NCBI RefSeq assembly: GCF_009910705.1 | Contig: NZ_JAAAXJ010000001.1 | Span: 310,001 to 374,000, forward strand | Direction of reading: 5' to 3' | DNA: 64,000 nt | From: Microvirga arsenatis | Lineage (GTDB): Bacteria; Pseudomonadota; Alphaproteobacteria; Rhizobiales; Beijerinckiaceae | Program-made: the position numbers and the translations under genes | Shown: positions 15,912-27,577 of the stretch, piece after piece | Layout of the letters: each line of letters begins with the position of its first letter | How positions within the stretch are numbered: position 1 is the first letter of the stretch | Notes under the pieces: generated by a model | Databases searched by the model: none | Told to the model about the DNA's origin: nothing | What the model saw: the letters and a program-made list of their open reading frames with translations, nothing else

Positions 15912-18041
15912 CTATGCGCTCGCCTTCAGCGCCAGCGGGCCGAGGACTCTGTCGATCGCCGCGCTCAGTTCCGCCGTGTCGTAAGGCTTGCGCAGGATCG
16001 TGAAGCCCTCGTCCATGGCCGCCTGGGCCATGCTGCTGTAGCCGGTGGCGAGCAGCACCGGAAGCGACGGGTGCTGGCTGCGGACGATGCGGGCCAGGTC
16101 GACCCCGTTGAGGTCTCCCGGCATCACGATGTCGCTGAACATCAGGTCGAAGCCAGCTCCGGGGCGCAGGGCGGCAAGAGCTGCGCGGGCGTCCGTCACA
16201 TGGGTGACCCGGAAGCCGATCTCCTCCAGGTTCGCGCGCGTGACCTCGGCGATGGCGGCGTTGTCCTCCACCAGAAGCACATGGCCCTGGCCGCTGCGTC
16301 GCAGGGGTTCCGCTGCAGGGCCGGAGGCGCCCGCAGCCGCCTCCATCGTGCGCGGCAGGTAGAGGGTGATCGTGGTCCCGCGCCCCTGGGTGGCAAGCGC
16401 GGTGGCCGTTCCGCCCGACTGCCTGGCGAAGCCGTAGACCTGGCTCAGGCCGAGCCCGGTGCCCTTGCCCACCTCCTTGGTGGTGAAGAAGGGCTCGAAG
16501 ACGTGGGGCAGCACGTCTTCGGGAATGCCGCAGCCGGTATCGGTCAGACTCAGGGCCACGAACTCGCCCTTGAGGCCGATGATGTCAGGATCGTCCAGCG
16601 TGGCGTTCCATGCCTCGATCAGCAGGCGGCCCCCCTGGGGCATGGCGTCCCGCGCATTGACCGCGATGTTGAGGATGGCGAGCTCCAGCTCGTTGAGATC
16701 GACCTTGGTGTTCCACAGGCCCGGCGGCACCTGCATCTCGATGGCGATGTCGCCGCGAAGCGACGAGCGCAGGATGTCGGAAAGCCCCGGCAGATAGCCG
16801 GAGAGGCTCACCACCTCGGGCTCGTGGGTCTGCTGGCGGGAGAAGGACAGCAGCTGGCGCACGAGGCTCGCGCCGCGCACCGCGGCGGTCTCGATGGCGT
16901 CGAGCGAGCGCTTCTGCCGCTCCTCGGCCGGATAACGCCGCAGGCGGTCCACGTTGCCCTTGACCACCATCAGCAGGTTGTTGAAGTCGTGCGCCACGCC
17001 GCCGGTGAGATGGCCTACCGCCTCGAGCCGCTGGGCCTGCTTGAGCGCGGCCTCGGCCACCTCGCGCCGCTCCACTTCCGCATGGAAGCTGCGGGTGCGG
17101 CGCAGGGCGTAGAGGCTGATGGCGAACAGGCCCAGGGTGGCCGGCACGCCGAACGCCAGGAGCTGCTTCATGCCCGACCACAGGTTCCGCCACATGTTGG
17201 CGGTTTCGATGCCGGTGGTGACATAGAGCGGATAGCCCGGCACGCGCCGGTAGCCCAGACGGCGCTCGATGCCGTCGACCTGGGAGAGGGTGGTCAGGAA
17301 GCCCGCCTCGTGGTTGTTCTGGATTGCCGGGAGAAGGCTGTTTCCGGGGGCGAGCTGCGCGACGTCGTTCTCCCGGAACGGATAGCGGGCGAGAAAAACC
17401 CCGTCGGCGCGCAGCAGGGCGATCGAATCCGCGAGCCCGCGCGAGATGCGGCCGTAGAAGTCGCGGAAATGTTCGGGGCGCACGGACACCGCCACGATGC
17501 CGTTGAAGCTTCCGTCCGGGCTCGGGCGGCGCTGGCTGACCACGAAGAAGCGGATGTTGCCGATCTTTGCCGTGATGGGCCTGCCGATGAAGGTTCCGGA
17601 ATCCTGGTCGACCTGTGCCTGGAAGTAGTCCCGGTCCGAGTTGTTCAGGCCGCGCGGGACCGGCAGGACGGTGCTGGACACCAGGGGATGTCCGGCCTTG
17701 TCGAAGACCCAGATCGCCTCGATCTGCGGAAGCGTGTCCTGGATGCGCCGCAGGCGGCGCTGGAGACGGGCCTCCTCTGCGAGGATCTGCTCCGGCGTCA
17801 GATCGCGCATGACCTCGTTCGTCTCGGATATGGTGCGCTCGACGGTCTGGAAGGCCTTGAGGCTGTGCTCCTGGACCACGTCGAGCGCGCGCTCGATCCG
17901 TTCGTCGGATTGCTGGACGATGTGCCGGTAATCGTCCCAGGCGGTGTAGGCGAAGAACGAGGCCGGCCCCAGGAGGCTTGCCACCACGAGGAGTTGCAGC
18001 GGCCAGAGAATGGTACGGCTCTTCGGCGTGATGCGACCCAA
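15912..18041 (-). CDS. Hybrid sensor histidine kinase with receiver domain
   Basis: This is a 709-residue membrane-bound hybrid sensor kinase. An N-terminal helix (about 12-33) and a second at about 290-312 bracket a periplasmic dCache-like sensor (VFDKAGHPLVSS, NNSDRDYFQ). The HisKA motif GGVAHDFNNLL places the phosphorylated His near residue 351. The ATPase has LNIAVNARDAM (N box), DTGCGIP (G1), FEPFFTTKEVGKGTGLGLS (F/G2). The C-terminal receiver reads HVLLVEDNAAIAEV with phosphoacceptor Asp in DLMFSDIVMPG and Lys in LRKPY. It starts at a TTG (18041) preceded by AAGGAAG. No partner regulator is adjacent. The GHDFNN type often controls stress or light responses, but the signal is unknown. 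Confidence 0.93.
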   Translation of the reverse strand: MGRITPKSRTILWPLQLLVVASLLGPASFFAYTAWDDYRHIVQQSDERIERALDVVQEHSLKAFQTVERTISETNEVMRDLTPEQILAEEARLQRRLRRIQDTLPQIEAIWVFDKAGHPLVSSTVLPVPRGLNNSDRDYFQAQVDQDSGTFIGRPITAKIGNIRFFVVSQRRPSPDGSFNGIVAVSVRPEHFRDFYGRISRGLADSIALLRADGVFLARYPFRENDVAQLAPGNSLLPAIQNNHEAGFLTTLSQVDGIERRLGYRRVPGYPLYVTTGIETANMWRNLWSGMKQLLAFGVPATLGLFAISLYALRRTRSFHAEVERREVAEAALKQAQRLEAVGHLTGGVAHDFNNLLMVVKGNVDRLRRYPAEERQKRSLDAIETAAVRGASLVRQLLSFSRQQTHEPEVVSLSGYLPGLSDILRSSLRGDIAIEMQVPPGLWNTKVDLNELELAILNIAVNARDAMPQGGRLLIEAWNATLDDPDIIGLKGEFVALSLTDTGCGIPEDVLPHVFEPFFTTKEVGKGTGLGLSQVYGFARQSGGTATALATQGRGTTITLYLPRTMEAAAGASGPAAEPLRRSGQGHVLLVEDNAAIAEVTRANLEEIGFRVTHVTDARAALAALRPGAGFDLMFSDIVMPGDLNGVDLARIVRSQHPSLPVLLATGYSSMAQAAMDEGFTILRKPYDTAELSAAIDRVLGPLALKASA

Positions 18042-18380
18042 GATGGGAACTTCCTTGTCTGGCCTGGCGAAGGGTGCCCTTCAGTCTCGGGTTTCGTTCG
18101 GATTCCTGCGTGCAGGAGCGGCTTTCCTGGCCGAAGCCGGAAAAGTCAGGGGGAGATATAGTGGTGCAGGGGCCTTTCAAGGCTTCGCTGAGGGCCCCGG
18201 CGAGCTTTTCCACCGCTGTCTTGGCCCGTAGGAACGCCCGAGCGCGACCGCGCTCCCGGCCAGCGCCGCCTAAGCGTGGCAATTAAGGATAGGATTCTTA
18301 GGAAACCTTCGCACGCTGAAGTTGATATGACAGGATCCCCATGCCGGATTCTGCAATAGGCGATCGGGAGGGGAGACGTC

Positions 18381-19196
18381 ATGAAAGGGGTTTCTGTCGC
18401 GCGCTTGTGCGCCCTTGGGTCTGTAACCGTCTGTGCAGCCTGTGCGACGCCCGCGCCGCAGGTGATGCGTTCGGCAACGGTCGACCAGATCGTCAGGCAG
18501 GTGAAATGTGAAATCGCTGCGGGCGTGGCGGGCTCACGCTCGAAGGACGCCCCTCGCCGGGTGAAGGGGTGGGTCGCAAAGAGCGTTCTGCAGCTAAAGA
18601 CGGACCGCATCGCATCGGCAGGCGGCTCGTTCGGCGTGACGCCGCTTGCGCCCGCGCCAAGCCTCAACCTGTCCTTCGCTTCAGGTGAAGGCTTCACGGA
18701 GACGAGCGAGATCACCTTCGTTGACGATCTCGACACCATGGGGCGTCCCAGATGCCCCAACGGAGAAACCGAGCCGGAGCCATACAACAATCTCGGCCTT
18801 GCCGCGTGGCTGCAGGAGAGCCTCGACGCATTCGAAGCCGACAACAAGACCAAGTTTCGGCAGCTCGGCCGCACCATCATCTTTACCGCCACGGACGAGG
18901 GCTCGGGAGGGGTGAGCTTCGCGGTTGCGCCAGCTTCCCTGAGCCTCAGCGCCGCGCGGAAGCGCAGCGACACGAACACTCTCGTGGTCGCGCTGGCTGA
19001 GCCGCCCGGGGAGACGGTCTATCAGGTGAAGATCATCGGCGGGACGGCCTCCGACGGGACCAGAACCCTGAGCACGGGCGATCCGGCTCGCGGAGTTCCG
19101 GCCCGGCCGCCATTTCTGAGAACATCCCCGATTCCGCAGGGGACGATCGAGAACCTGAACCGGATGCTCGACCGCCAATTGCAGCGGCTTCAGTGA
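18381..19196 (+). CDS. Predicted lipoprotein, function unknown
   Basis: This 271-residue exported protein begins with a short signal sequence ending TVCAAC, giving a probable lipidated Cys at residue 21 (an imperfect lipobox). The mature part has VDQIVRQVKCEIAAGV near the start, then beta-rich segments including SLNLSFASGEGFTETSEITF and LGRTIIFTATDEGSGG. I do not recognise a family. The upstream gap 18042-18380 (339 bases) contains the histidine kinase leader and this gene's promoter and shows no further gene. The ATG at 18381 follows GGGAGGGGAGACG, a strong ribosome binding site. Confidence 0.72.
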   Translation: MKGVSVARLCALGSVTVCAACATPAPQVMRSATVDQIVRQVKCEIAAGVAGSRSKDAPRRVKGWVAKSVLQLKTDRIASAGGSFGVTPLAPAPSLNLSFASGEGFTETSEITFVDDLDTMGRPRCPNGETEPEPYNNLGLAAWLQESLDAFEADNKTKFRQLGRTIIFTATDEGSGGVSFAVAPASLSLSAARKRSDTNTLVVALAEPPGETVYQVKIIGGTASDGTRTLSTGDPARGVPARPPFLRTSPIPQGTIENLNRMLDRQLQRLQ

Positions 19197-19204
19197 CCCG
19201 CGGT

Positions 19205-19222
19205 GCAGCGGCACGCCGCTGC
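19205..19222. terminator. Hairpin between convergent genes
   Basis: The inverted repeat GCAGCGGC/GCCGCTGC lies in the 33-base gap between the lipoprotein gene and the convergent gene at 19230. It lacks a T-run on either side, so terminator activity is uncertain. Confidence 0.4.
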
Positions 19223-19229
19223 GGGCCGC

Positions 19230-19994
19230 TCAGGAACGCTGCCACCAGCGCTGGACACGATAGGAGCTGGCGGCCTCCTCCAGAAGGCTCGGCGTCGGGC
19301 GAACGCCTTGCTCCTGAAGCATCTTGTTGGCGATGACCTTCAGCAGCAGCTCGGTTGGACGCTCATTCCCATCGAACAGGTCGAGAGGCTCCTGCGGACC
19401 AAACGATGTTCCCCGGGTCATCTGCGCCGCGACGAGGCTTGGACAATTGCAGGCCTGGCACTGGCGGGCGCTCGGCGCCTGCCCAGGCGGCGGCTTGCGG
19501 CACACAAAAGAGCCTGAAGCCTGGGCGCTTCCCCGACAGGATGGACGCCAGATGTTGCCGGCTCCGTCGCTCTTGCGTGGAAGGCTTCCGAGGGTATCGC
19601 ACCAGGGCGAATAGATCTCCGCAATCTGGAGCGCCGAACGGGCGCCGAGTTGCTCTGCGTAGCGCCGGTATACGTTCATCATCGCGACGATGGACCATTT
19701 GGGATGATCGAAAATCGCATGGCCCGCGCTGTCCCGAGCCCCGCGTCGGGTCATGAATGTGGTGCCGGAGTAAGGCTCCCGACCGGGCTGTTTGAGACAG
19801 CCGTAATTGTTCATTCTCAAGCACCGGGAAAAGCGTGCCGTCGTACAGGAGAATGGCTGCCCATTCGAGCGCACCAGATACCGTTCGGCATGCCGACACC
19901 AATCCTCCCTCTCAGGAGGATCAAGAACTTGGGCGCTGAGGGAAACAGTCGCTGCAAGAAACGCGATCAGAAAGAGGCAGGCTCGCTTGAGCAT
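19230..19994 (-). CDS. Secreted Cys-rich protein, function unknown
   Basis: This 254-residue protein has a signal peptide (MLKRACLFLIAFLAATVSLSA, cleavage near residue 21) and about a dozen cysteines, suggesting a disulfide-bonded periplasmic or extracellular protein. The central part reads GHAIFDHPKWSIVAMMNVYRRY, then IAEIYSPWCDTLGSLP, reminiscent of small lysozyme- or transglycosylase-adjacent proteins of Rhizobiales. No catalytic motif is evident and I assign no function. The ATG at 19994 is preceded by GGAGG at good spacing, which excludes the longer frame to 20045. Confidence 0.68.
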   Translation of the reverse strand: MLKRACLFLIAFLAATVSLSAQVLDPPEREDWCRHAERYLVRSNGQPFSCTTARFSRCLRMNNYGCLKQPGREPYSGTTFMTRRGARDSAGHAIFDHPKWSIVAMMNVYRRYAEQLGARSALQIAEIYSPWCDTLGSLPRKSDGAGNIWRPSCRGSAQASGSFVCRKPPPGQAPSARQCQACNCPSLVAAQMTRGTSFGPQEPLDLFDGNERPTELLLKVIANKMLQEQGVRPTPSLLEEAASSYRVQRWWQRS

Positions 19995-20163
19995 GGGCAG
20001 GTTCCTCCGCCCGCCGAGCTTCCTTCCGATGATGAATTTCCGCAATCTCTAGTAGTGGTTATTCCCTTGTATCTTTCGTCGAAGAAAGGACGAGCGCAAG
20101 CACAGATTGCAGTGCGGCAGGTGCGGCCGGCCTGCCATGAGCACGAGGCGCTGCTCCGCCGCC

Positions 20164-23142
<2,979 letters not shown>

Positions 23143-23250
23143 TGCCCGCTAGCCTTCTGAGAGGTGCCGGCTCGATCCGGCCGGTCCCCGCATATGTGAC
23201 GCCTCACCCGCCCGCGCAATGTGGCGGATGATTCCAGAAGCAGGATCCTA

Positions 23251-23265
23251 GAACAAAGAGGGTAC
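23251..23265 (-). promoter_or_regulatory. Degenerate LexA (SOS) box candidate
   Basis: GAAC-N7-GTAC differs by one base from the alphaproteobacterial SOS box GAAC-N7-GAAC. It lies about 110 bases upstream of uvrA in the 323-base uvrA/RTX intergenic region. uvrA is an SOS gene in related bacteria, but the mismatch leaves this weak. Apart from an A/T-rich RTX promoter region after 23390, I see nothing else in that gap. Confidence 0.25.
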
Positions 23266-23465
23266 GAAGGGCAATGGGGTTGCAGTCAGCACCGAGGCAT
23301 TCCGTCGGAACGTCATGATGAGGCTGGTCGAGGTGCGTCAGCGCACATGAGGAACTCAGGGCAGCGCGATTCCCACGATTTGACCTTGCAACAAAATCAA
23401 ACAAGACAGATAGCAAAACGAAATAACATTATAAAACGGGGGCTCGTTACGCAAGGGAATAAACC

Positions 23466-25079
23466 ATGACAAGACCGACACTCTGGGGAAACCAGTTTCT
23501 CCTCAACACGACCATCAAAAAGGACCAGGAGGATATGAAGATTCACGCCCTGAAGAACGGCACCTTTCTTGCTGTTTGGACGGATTACAGCAGGACCGGT
23601 GGCGATACCAGCGATGGTGCCATTCGCGGGCAGATCTTCAACGCCGACGGGAGCAAACGCGGCGGCGAATTCCTGATCAACACGACAACTGTGAGCGCCC
23701 AGTCCCGTCCCGACGTCACTGTGATGGAGGATGGCCGTTTCGTGGTGGTCTGGCGTGATCACTCATCCGGCGAGGGCTCCAGCATCCGAGCCCGCTCCTA
23801 TCAGGCTGACGGGACGGCTTCAGGCAATGACGTCGAGCTTTACGGATCAAACTCCTTCCACAGCATCAGGCCATCCGTCGCCGCGCTGTCGAACGGCAAC
23901 TTGGCCCTGGCGTTCACGGACCCCGACAACAACGTTATGGTCAGGACCTTCAATGCCTCCTTGCAGCGCGTTGGAGCGGACATCCAGGTCGACACTGACA
24001 GCATAGGTCTCGGAAATCCCGTTATCGTCGCGATGCAAGGGCGATACAGCGTCACGTATGACGGGTTCAAGGGCAATGTTGATTCAGTTTACCAACGCTC
24101 TTTCAACAATGATGGAACTGCAGTCACGGCGTCGGAAATTGTCGTGAACAATGGCAGTGCTCCTGCTTTCGGTTCCGAGTCTACGATCCTGAGCAATGGA
24201 TCAAGCATTGTCGCCTGGTGCGAGGCGGGGAGCGAGAGCCACACTGCGATCAAGGCACAAATCTTCAACCTGGACGGTTCGGAGCGCGGTGGCGAAATCA
24301 CTATCCAAACCGGCACGGTCGTGGACTTCAGTTCGATCGACGTCACACACCTTGCCGATGGGGGCTTCGCCATCTCGTATCTTCTCGATGACGATCAATC
24401 GAATTCCGAAGCTCTATACCTTGCAACCTTCGATGGAAGCGGAAAACGGGTCTCAGACGATATCCTCGTCGATCAGGTCTATGAGCCCGGTACGACAAAC
24501 CTTTCCACACTGGCCGATGGGCGGATCGTGGTGGCATGGGAGGAGTGGGCCAGTGCGTTCGATAACCAGGACCTCGGCATCCATGCTCAGATCGTCGATC
24601 CCCGCCAGAAGGCGGTTAGTCTGACTGGCACGGCCTTCAATGACCAGTACATCGGAACCCGTTTCAACGATCAGCTCAAGGGCGCCGCCGGCGACGATCG
24701 CCTGGAAGGAGCCGAGGGCAAGGACACGCTGACGGGCGACGCCGGAAAGGACGTGTTCGTCTTCAAGAGCATGCTCAACGCCCGCACGAACAAGGACAAG
24801 ATCACCGACTTTAATGTGAGGGATGACTCGATCTGGCTCGACAGCGCAGTGTTCACCAAGCTGGGTCGCAGCGGCAGCGAGGATAAGCCGGCGCAATTGA
24901 AGAAGGCATACTTCACCATCGGCGACAAGGCGAAGGACAGGAACGACTATCTCATCTACGACAAGGCTAAGGGCGTGCTCTTGTATGATGCGGACGGTTC
25001 CGGCCAAGGCAAGGCGGTGGCAATCGCGACCCTTTCCAAAAACCTCAAAATGACGAATGCAGACTTCTTCGTCATATAG
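23466..25079 (+). CDS. RTX protein with seven-repeat predicted beta-propeller
   Basis: This 537-residue predicted extracellular type I secretion substrate has no signal peptide. Residues 20-385 hold seven repeats of about 50 residues with the pattern (L/M)-x-(D/N)-G-x-(F/L)-x-V-x-(W/Y) and (Q/R)-x-F-(N/D)-x-(D/S)-G-x-x-x-G, which I read as a seven-bladed beta-propeller. Short RTX repeats follow (FNDQLKGAAGDDRLEGAEGKDTLTG). The shared C-terminal domain ends NADFFVI, with IYDKAKGVLLYDADGSG before it. The DNA looks lower in GC than flanking uvrA and ssb, consistent with recent acquisition. A terminator follows at 25090. The upstream dyad-like ATAACATTAT resembles the site before the paralog at 27578. 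Confidence 0.88.
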   Translation: MTRPTLWGNQFLLNTTIKKDQEDMKIHALKNGTFLAVWTDYSRTGGDTSDGAIRGQIFNADGSKRGGEFLINTTTVSAQSRPDVTVMEDGRFVVVWRDHSSGEGSSIRARSYQADGTASGNDVELYGSNSFHSIRPSVAALSNGNLALAFTDPDNNVMVRTFNASLQRVGADIQVDTDSIGLGNPVIVAMQGRYSVTYDGFKGNVDSVYQRSFNNDGTAVTASEIVVNNGSAPAFGSESTILSNGSSIVAWCEAGSESHTAIKAQIFNLDGSERGGEITIQTGTVVDFSSIDVTHLADGGFAISYLLDDDQSNSEALYLATFDGSGKRVSDDILVDQVYEPGTTNLSTLADGRIVVAWEEWASAFDNQDLGIHAQIVDPRQKAVSLTGTAFNDQYIGTRFNDQLKGAAGDDRLEGAEGKDTLTGDAGKDVFVFKSMLNARTNKDKITDFNVRDDSIWLDSAVFTKLGRSGSEDKPAQLKKAYFTIGDKAKDRNDYLIYDKAKGVLLYDADGSGQGKAVAIATLSKNLKMTNADFFVI

Positions 25080-25089
25080 GCAGGCCAAG

Positions 25090-25121
25090 GGGCAGGGCGG
25101 TCTGATGCCGCTCTGCCCTTT
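25090..25121 (+). terminator. Terminator of the RTX-propeller gene
   Basis: The 11-bp stem GGGCAGGGCGG/CCGCTCTGCCC (one G-T pair) with loop TCTGATG is followed by TTTGTT. It lies ten bases after the stop codon at 25079. Confidence 0.85.
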
Positions 25122-25150
25122 GTTCATCCGAGCCTGCACAGAACGTCCCG

Positions 25151-25225
25151 CTTAGCCTCGATCTCCCACAACACAGCGGGAAAAATGATTCCGAGGTCAA
25201 ACACGACGACTTCTTCGTCATCTGA
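25151..25225 (+). pseudogene. Decayed C-terminal tail of an RTX protein
   Basis: Downstream of the first RTX-propeller gene, a reading frame ending TGA at 25223-25225 encodes KHDDFFVI, the same terminal octapeptide type as the intact RTX paralogs (THKDFFVI, NADFFVI). The preceding bases match the paralogs' I-A-x-L-x-K/H-N/H-x segment only after a frameshift (ASISHN-x-AGKM in the neighbouring frame). A terminator-like hairpin follows at 25241-25263, as for the intact gene. No start codon or RTX repeat precedes it. I read it as the remnant of a further tandem RTX gene. The fragment is short, so chance cannot be excluded. Confidence 0.55.
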
Positions 25226-25240
25226 GCCCCGGCTGCGGGG

Positions 25241-25263
25241 TGAGGCGGCCTGACGCCGCCTCA
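25241..25263 (+). terminator. Hairpin following the RTX remnant
   Basis: A 9-bp perfect stem TGAGGCGGC/GCCGCCTCA with loop CTGAC lies 15 bases after the remnant's stop. Its core (GCGG-YCTGAYGCCGC) resembles the terminator of the intact upstream gene, supporting origin by duplication. No T-run follows. Confidence 0.5.
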
Positions 25264-25313
25264 TTGGGTAGGTTCGTGCGGAACCTGCTGAGCCACCAGC
25301 TTGCAAAAAGCGA

Positions 25314-25337
25314 AAGGCCCGCCGGGTGGCGGGCCTT
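25314..25337 (-). terminator. Terminator of the minus-strand RTX gene
   Basis: The 10-bp stem AAGGCCCGCC/GGCGGGCCTT with loop GGGT is followed on the minus strand by TCGCTTTTTG. It lies 18 bases beyond the stop at 25355. Confidence 0.85.
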
Positions 25338-25354
25338 GAGCGTATGAGCCTGCC

Positions 25355-26686
25355 TCAGACGTTCAAAACGAAGTCCGTGGCCTTGAGAGCGGCCTTGTTG
25401 GCAAGGGTTATCAAGAATTCGGGATTGAATTTCGTCCCGGTCCCGTCGAGGTCGACATAAAGCTTGCCGTCGTCCGTATCGTACAGTAACTGCGCCAGGG
25501 TCGATGTCGATCTCGGGTCGGCTCCGACGACGAGCAGATTGGTCGTATCGAAGGTGGGGGTGACCATCTTCCCCAGATCGGGATCGAAGTAGTCGAAGCT
25601 CTCGGCGCTGACGAGGAAGAAATCCTTCCCTGAAAAGTCAGCGATCGTCGCTCCCGAACTCCGAGACAGGGTGAACTGGTCATCGCCTCTGCCGCCGACG
25701 AGAGTCACATCGCCGAAGCCGCTCAGTCTGTCGTTGCCCGCACCGCCGTCCACGACGATGCCATTTCCTGCGATGTCGTCGTCGTCTGCGTAGGCCCGGA
25801 GTCGGTCATTGCCGGAGCCGCCGTAGACCGCGCCGGAAACGCCGGAGCCTTCGATCGAATCGTTGCCCTTCGAGCCGGTAACGGCGCTGCCGGCTCCCAT
25901 GTCCTGGATGACGGCATTGACCTTCTCGAACTGACCAGCCCTGATGCCGAGGTAGCCGACATCCGCGGCGCTGTTGCCGGTGATTTTCGAAAAGTTGATG
26001 GAATAGACTAGGTAGCCGGACGAAGCATTGGCGAACTGGACATTGAGCGTGTCCACACCCTTGCCGCCCAGGGCGTAATCCCCGCTGTCGGCCAGGACGG
26101 TATCGTTGCCGTTTCCGCCGAGGAGACGGTCCCGGCCCGGCAGGGGCGGCGTCGTGGGATCCGTGACGATGAAGGGGTCGCGGCCGTTGAGCATGTCGTC
26201 CCCGTCGCCGCCGGACAGGTAGTCGGTGCCGTCTCCGCCGTTCAGGTCGTCATCGCCCTTGCCGCCGTCGAGACGGTCGTTGCCGCCATTGCCGGACAGA
26301 AGATCGTCGTCCTCCCCGCCGTAGAGCCTGTCGTTCCCATCGCCCCCGCTGAGGTCGTCCCGGCCCGCATCCCCATAGAGGCTGTCGTTGCCCTCGTCGC
26401 CCGAGAGGGAGTCCCTGCCGTCGCCCCCATGCAGCCTGTCATTGCCGAGATTGCCGTAGAGGCTGTCGCGACCCAGCCCGCCGAGGGCCCTGTCCGATCC
26501 ATTGCCGGTATAGACCGTATCGTTGCCGTCGCCGCCGGTCAGGCTGTCGTTGCCGTCGAGCGCGTAGATGAGGTCGTCGCCGCCGCGGCCATCGAAGTTG
26601 TCGTTGAATTTCGAGCCGAAAAAGGAATCGTCGTCCGCGCTTCCCTTAAGGGCTTTCCTCTTTGTGGTGATGCGAAAGATGGCCAT
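25355..26686 (-). CDS. RTX hemolysin-type calcium-binding repeat protein
   Basis: This 443-residue predicted type I secretion substrate consists largely of RTX nonapeptides. Residues 10-175 hold about 16 near-continuous units of the form G-G-x-G-(N/D)-D-x-L-x (for example GGDGNDRLYGGEDDDLLSG), interrupted by a proline-rich DPTTPPLPG linker at about 180. A non-repeat region and a second RTX block at about 270-330 follow. The C-terminal domain ends KATDFVLNV, only distantly like the DFFVI tails of the other RTX proteins here. It starts MAIFRITTKRKALKGS, similar to the MAIF start of the protein at 9553. Folding is expected only outside the cell, in calcium. Confidence 0.9.
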   Translation of the reverse strand: MAIFRITTKRKALKGSADDDSFFGSKFNDNFDGRGGDDLIYALDGNDSLTGGDGNDTVYTGNGSDRALGGLGRDSLYGNLGNDRLHGGDGRDSLSGDEGNDSLYGDAGRDDLSGGDGNDRLYGGEDDDLLSGNGGNDRLDGGKGDDDLNGGDGTDYLSGGDGDDMLNGRDPFIVTDPTTPPLPGRDRLLGGNGNDTVLADSGDYALGGKGVDTLNVQFANASSGYLVYSINFSKITGNSAADVGYLGIRAGQFEKVNAVIQDMGAGSAVTGSKGNDSIEGSGVSGAVYGGSGNDRLRAYADDDDIAGNGIVVDGGAGNDRLSGFGDVTLVGGRGDDQFTLSRSSGATIADFSGKDFFLVSAESFDYFDPDLGKMVTPTFDTTNLLVVGADPRSTSTLAQLLYDTDDGKLYVDLDGTGTKFNPEFLITLANKAALKATDFVLNV

Positions 26687-26925
26687 GGAGGTCTCCTGAC
26701 TAAGCCAGGAATTTATGCCATGTTATTACGCAACGCTCAACCGATGATGGTTCTGGCTGAAAATTTCTTCGCGCTGTGGGAGGCCGATCCGGATAGGGCG
26801 GTCGTTATGGACCGCGATATAGCATGCCCGATAACTGGGGACAGGCCTGTGCAGAACTGACCCCTCGGCTTGCCCCTGGTCCCCTCCGGCCCCAGAACAG
26901 CCTGACGGAAAGAGGAGCGGCGGCG

Positions 26926-27438
26926 ATGGCTGGATCTGTGAACAAGGTGATCTTGGTCGGCAATCTGGGGCGGGACCCTGAGGTTCGGCGCCTGGGGAGC
27001 GGGGAGCCTGTGGTGAACCTGCGGATTGCCACGTCCGAGACGTGGAAGGACAAGGCTACCGGCGAGCGCAAGGAGAAGACCGAGTGGCACTCGGTGGTGA
27101 TCTTCAACGAGAACCTGGCGCGGGTGGCGGAGCAGTACCTGAAGAAGGGCTCGAAGGTGTATGTGGAGGGCCAGCTGCAGACGCGCAAATGGACGGATCA
27201 GAGCGGTCAGGAGAAGTACACCACGGAGGTTGTGCTGCAGCGCTTCCGCGGCGAGCTGACGATCCTGGACAGCCGCGGCGGCGGCTCCTCCGACTATGCC
27301 GACGAGGAGCAGGGCCAGATCCGAAGCGGCGGCGATTTCGGACGGGGCTCCCAGGACCGGCGGCCGGCGCCTGCCTCCTCCAGTGGCGGCGGTGGCGGCT
27401 CCCGCTACAACGACTTGGACGACGACATTCCGTTCTAG
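26926..27438 (+). CDS. ssb: Single-stranded DNA-binding protein
   Basis: SSB coats single-stranded DNA in replication, recombination and repair. The 170-residue protein has an OB fold at 1-110 starting [20 protein letters not shown], with [19 protein letters not shown] and [12 protein letters not shown] Gly/Ser-rich linker and the conserved acidic tip DDDIPF follow, the tip recruiting partner proteins. The ATG at 26926 follows GAGGAGCGGCGGCG; the frame upstream to 26824 is not conserved in character. ssb usually neighbours uvrA in Rhizobiales, and here RTX genes lie between them. A strong terminator follows. No convincing SOS box was found in the 239-base upstream gap. Confidence 0.96.
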   Translation: MAGSVNKVILVGNLGRDPEVRRLGSGEPVVNLRIATSETWKDKATGERKEKTEWHSVVIFNENLARVAEQYLKKGSKVYVEGQLQTRKWTDQSGQEKYTTEVVLQRFRGELTILDSRGGGSSDYADEEQGQIRSGGDFGRGSQDRRPAPASSSGGGGGSRYNDLDDDIPF

Positions 27439-27464
27439 GATCTGTCGCAAGGACGTTGCCCGGC

Positions 27465-27491
27465 AAGGGCCGCCAAACCGGCGGCCCTTTT
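27465..27491 (+). terminator. ssb terminator
   Basis: The 10-bp stem AAGGGCCGCC/GGCGGCCCTT with loop AAACC is followed by TTTT, 26 bases after the ssb stop. Confidence 0.9.
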
Positions 27492-27529
27492 CATTGGCCC
27501 GCCTTGGGCAGAAGATCTTGTTTCTCGTG

Positions 27530-27544
27530 ATAACGTTACGTTAT
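27530..27544. promoter_or_regulatory. ATAACGTTACGTTAT palindromic operator candidate
   Basis: A perfect 15-base palindrome (ATAACG-TTA-CGTTAT) ends 33 bases upstream of the RTX-propeller start at 27578. The paralog at 23466 has ATAACATTAT at a comparable A/T-rich position upstream (about 23423-23432). It may be the binding site of a shared regulator. Confidence 0.45.
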
Positions 27545-27577
27545 AAATGGCTCTGACGAAACGAACGGAGCCCTCCA

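Noticed and set aside
26170..26620. Dense short tandem repeats resembling a CRISPR or minisatellite
   Set aside because: The period is nine codons and the frame encodes RTX calcium-binding nonapeptides; there are no spacers of constant length.
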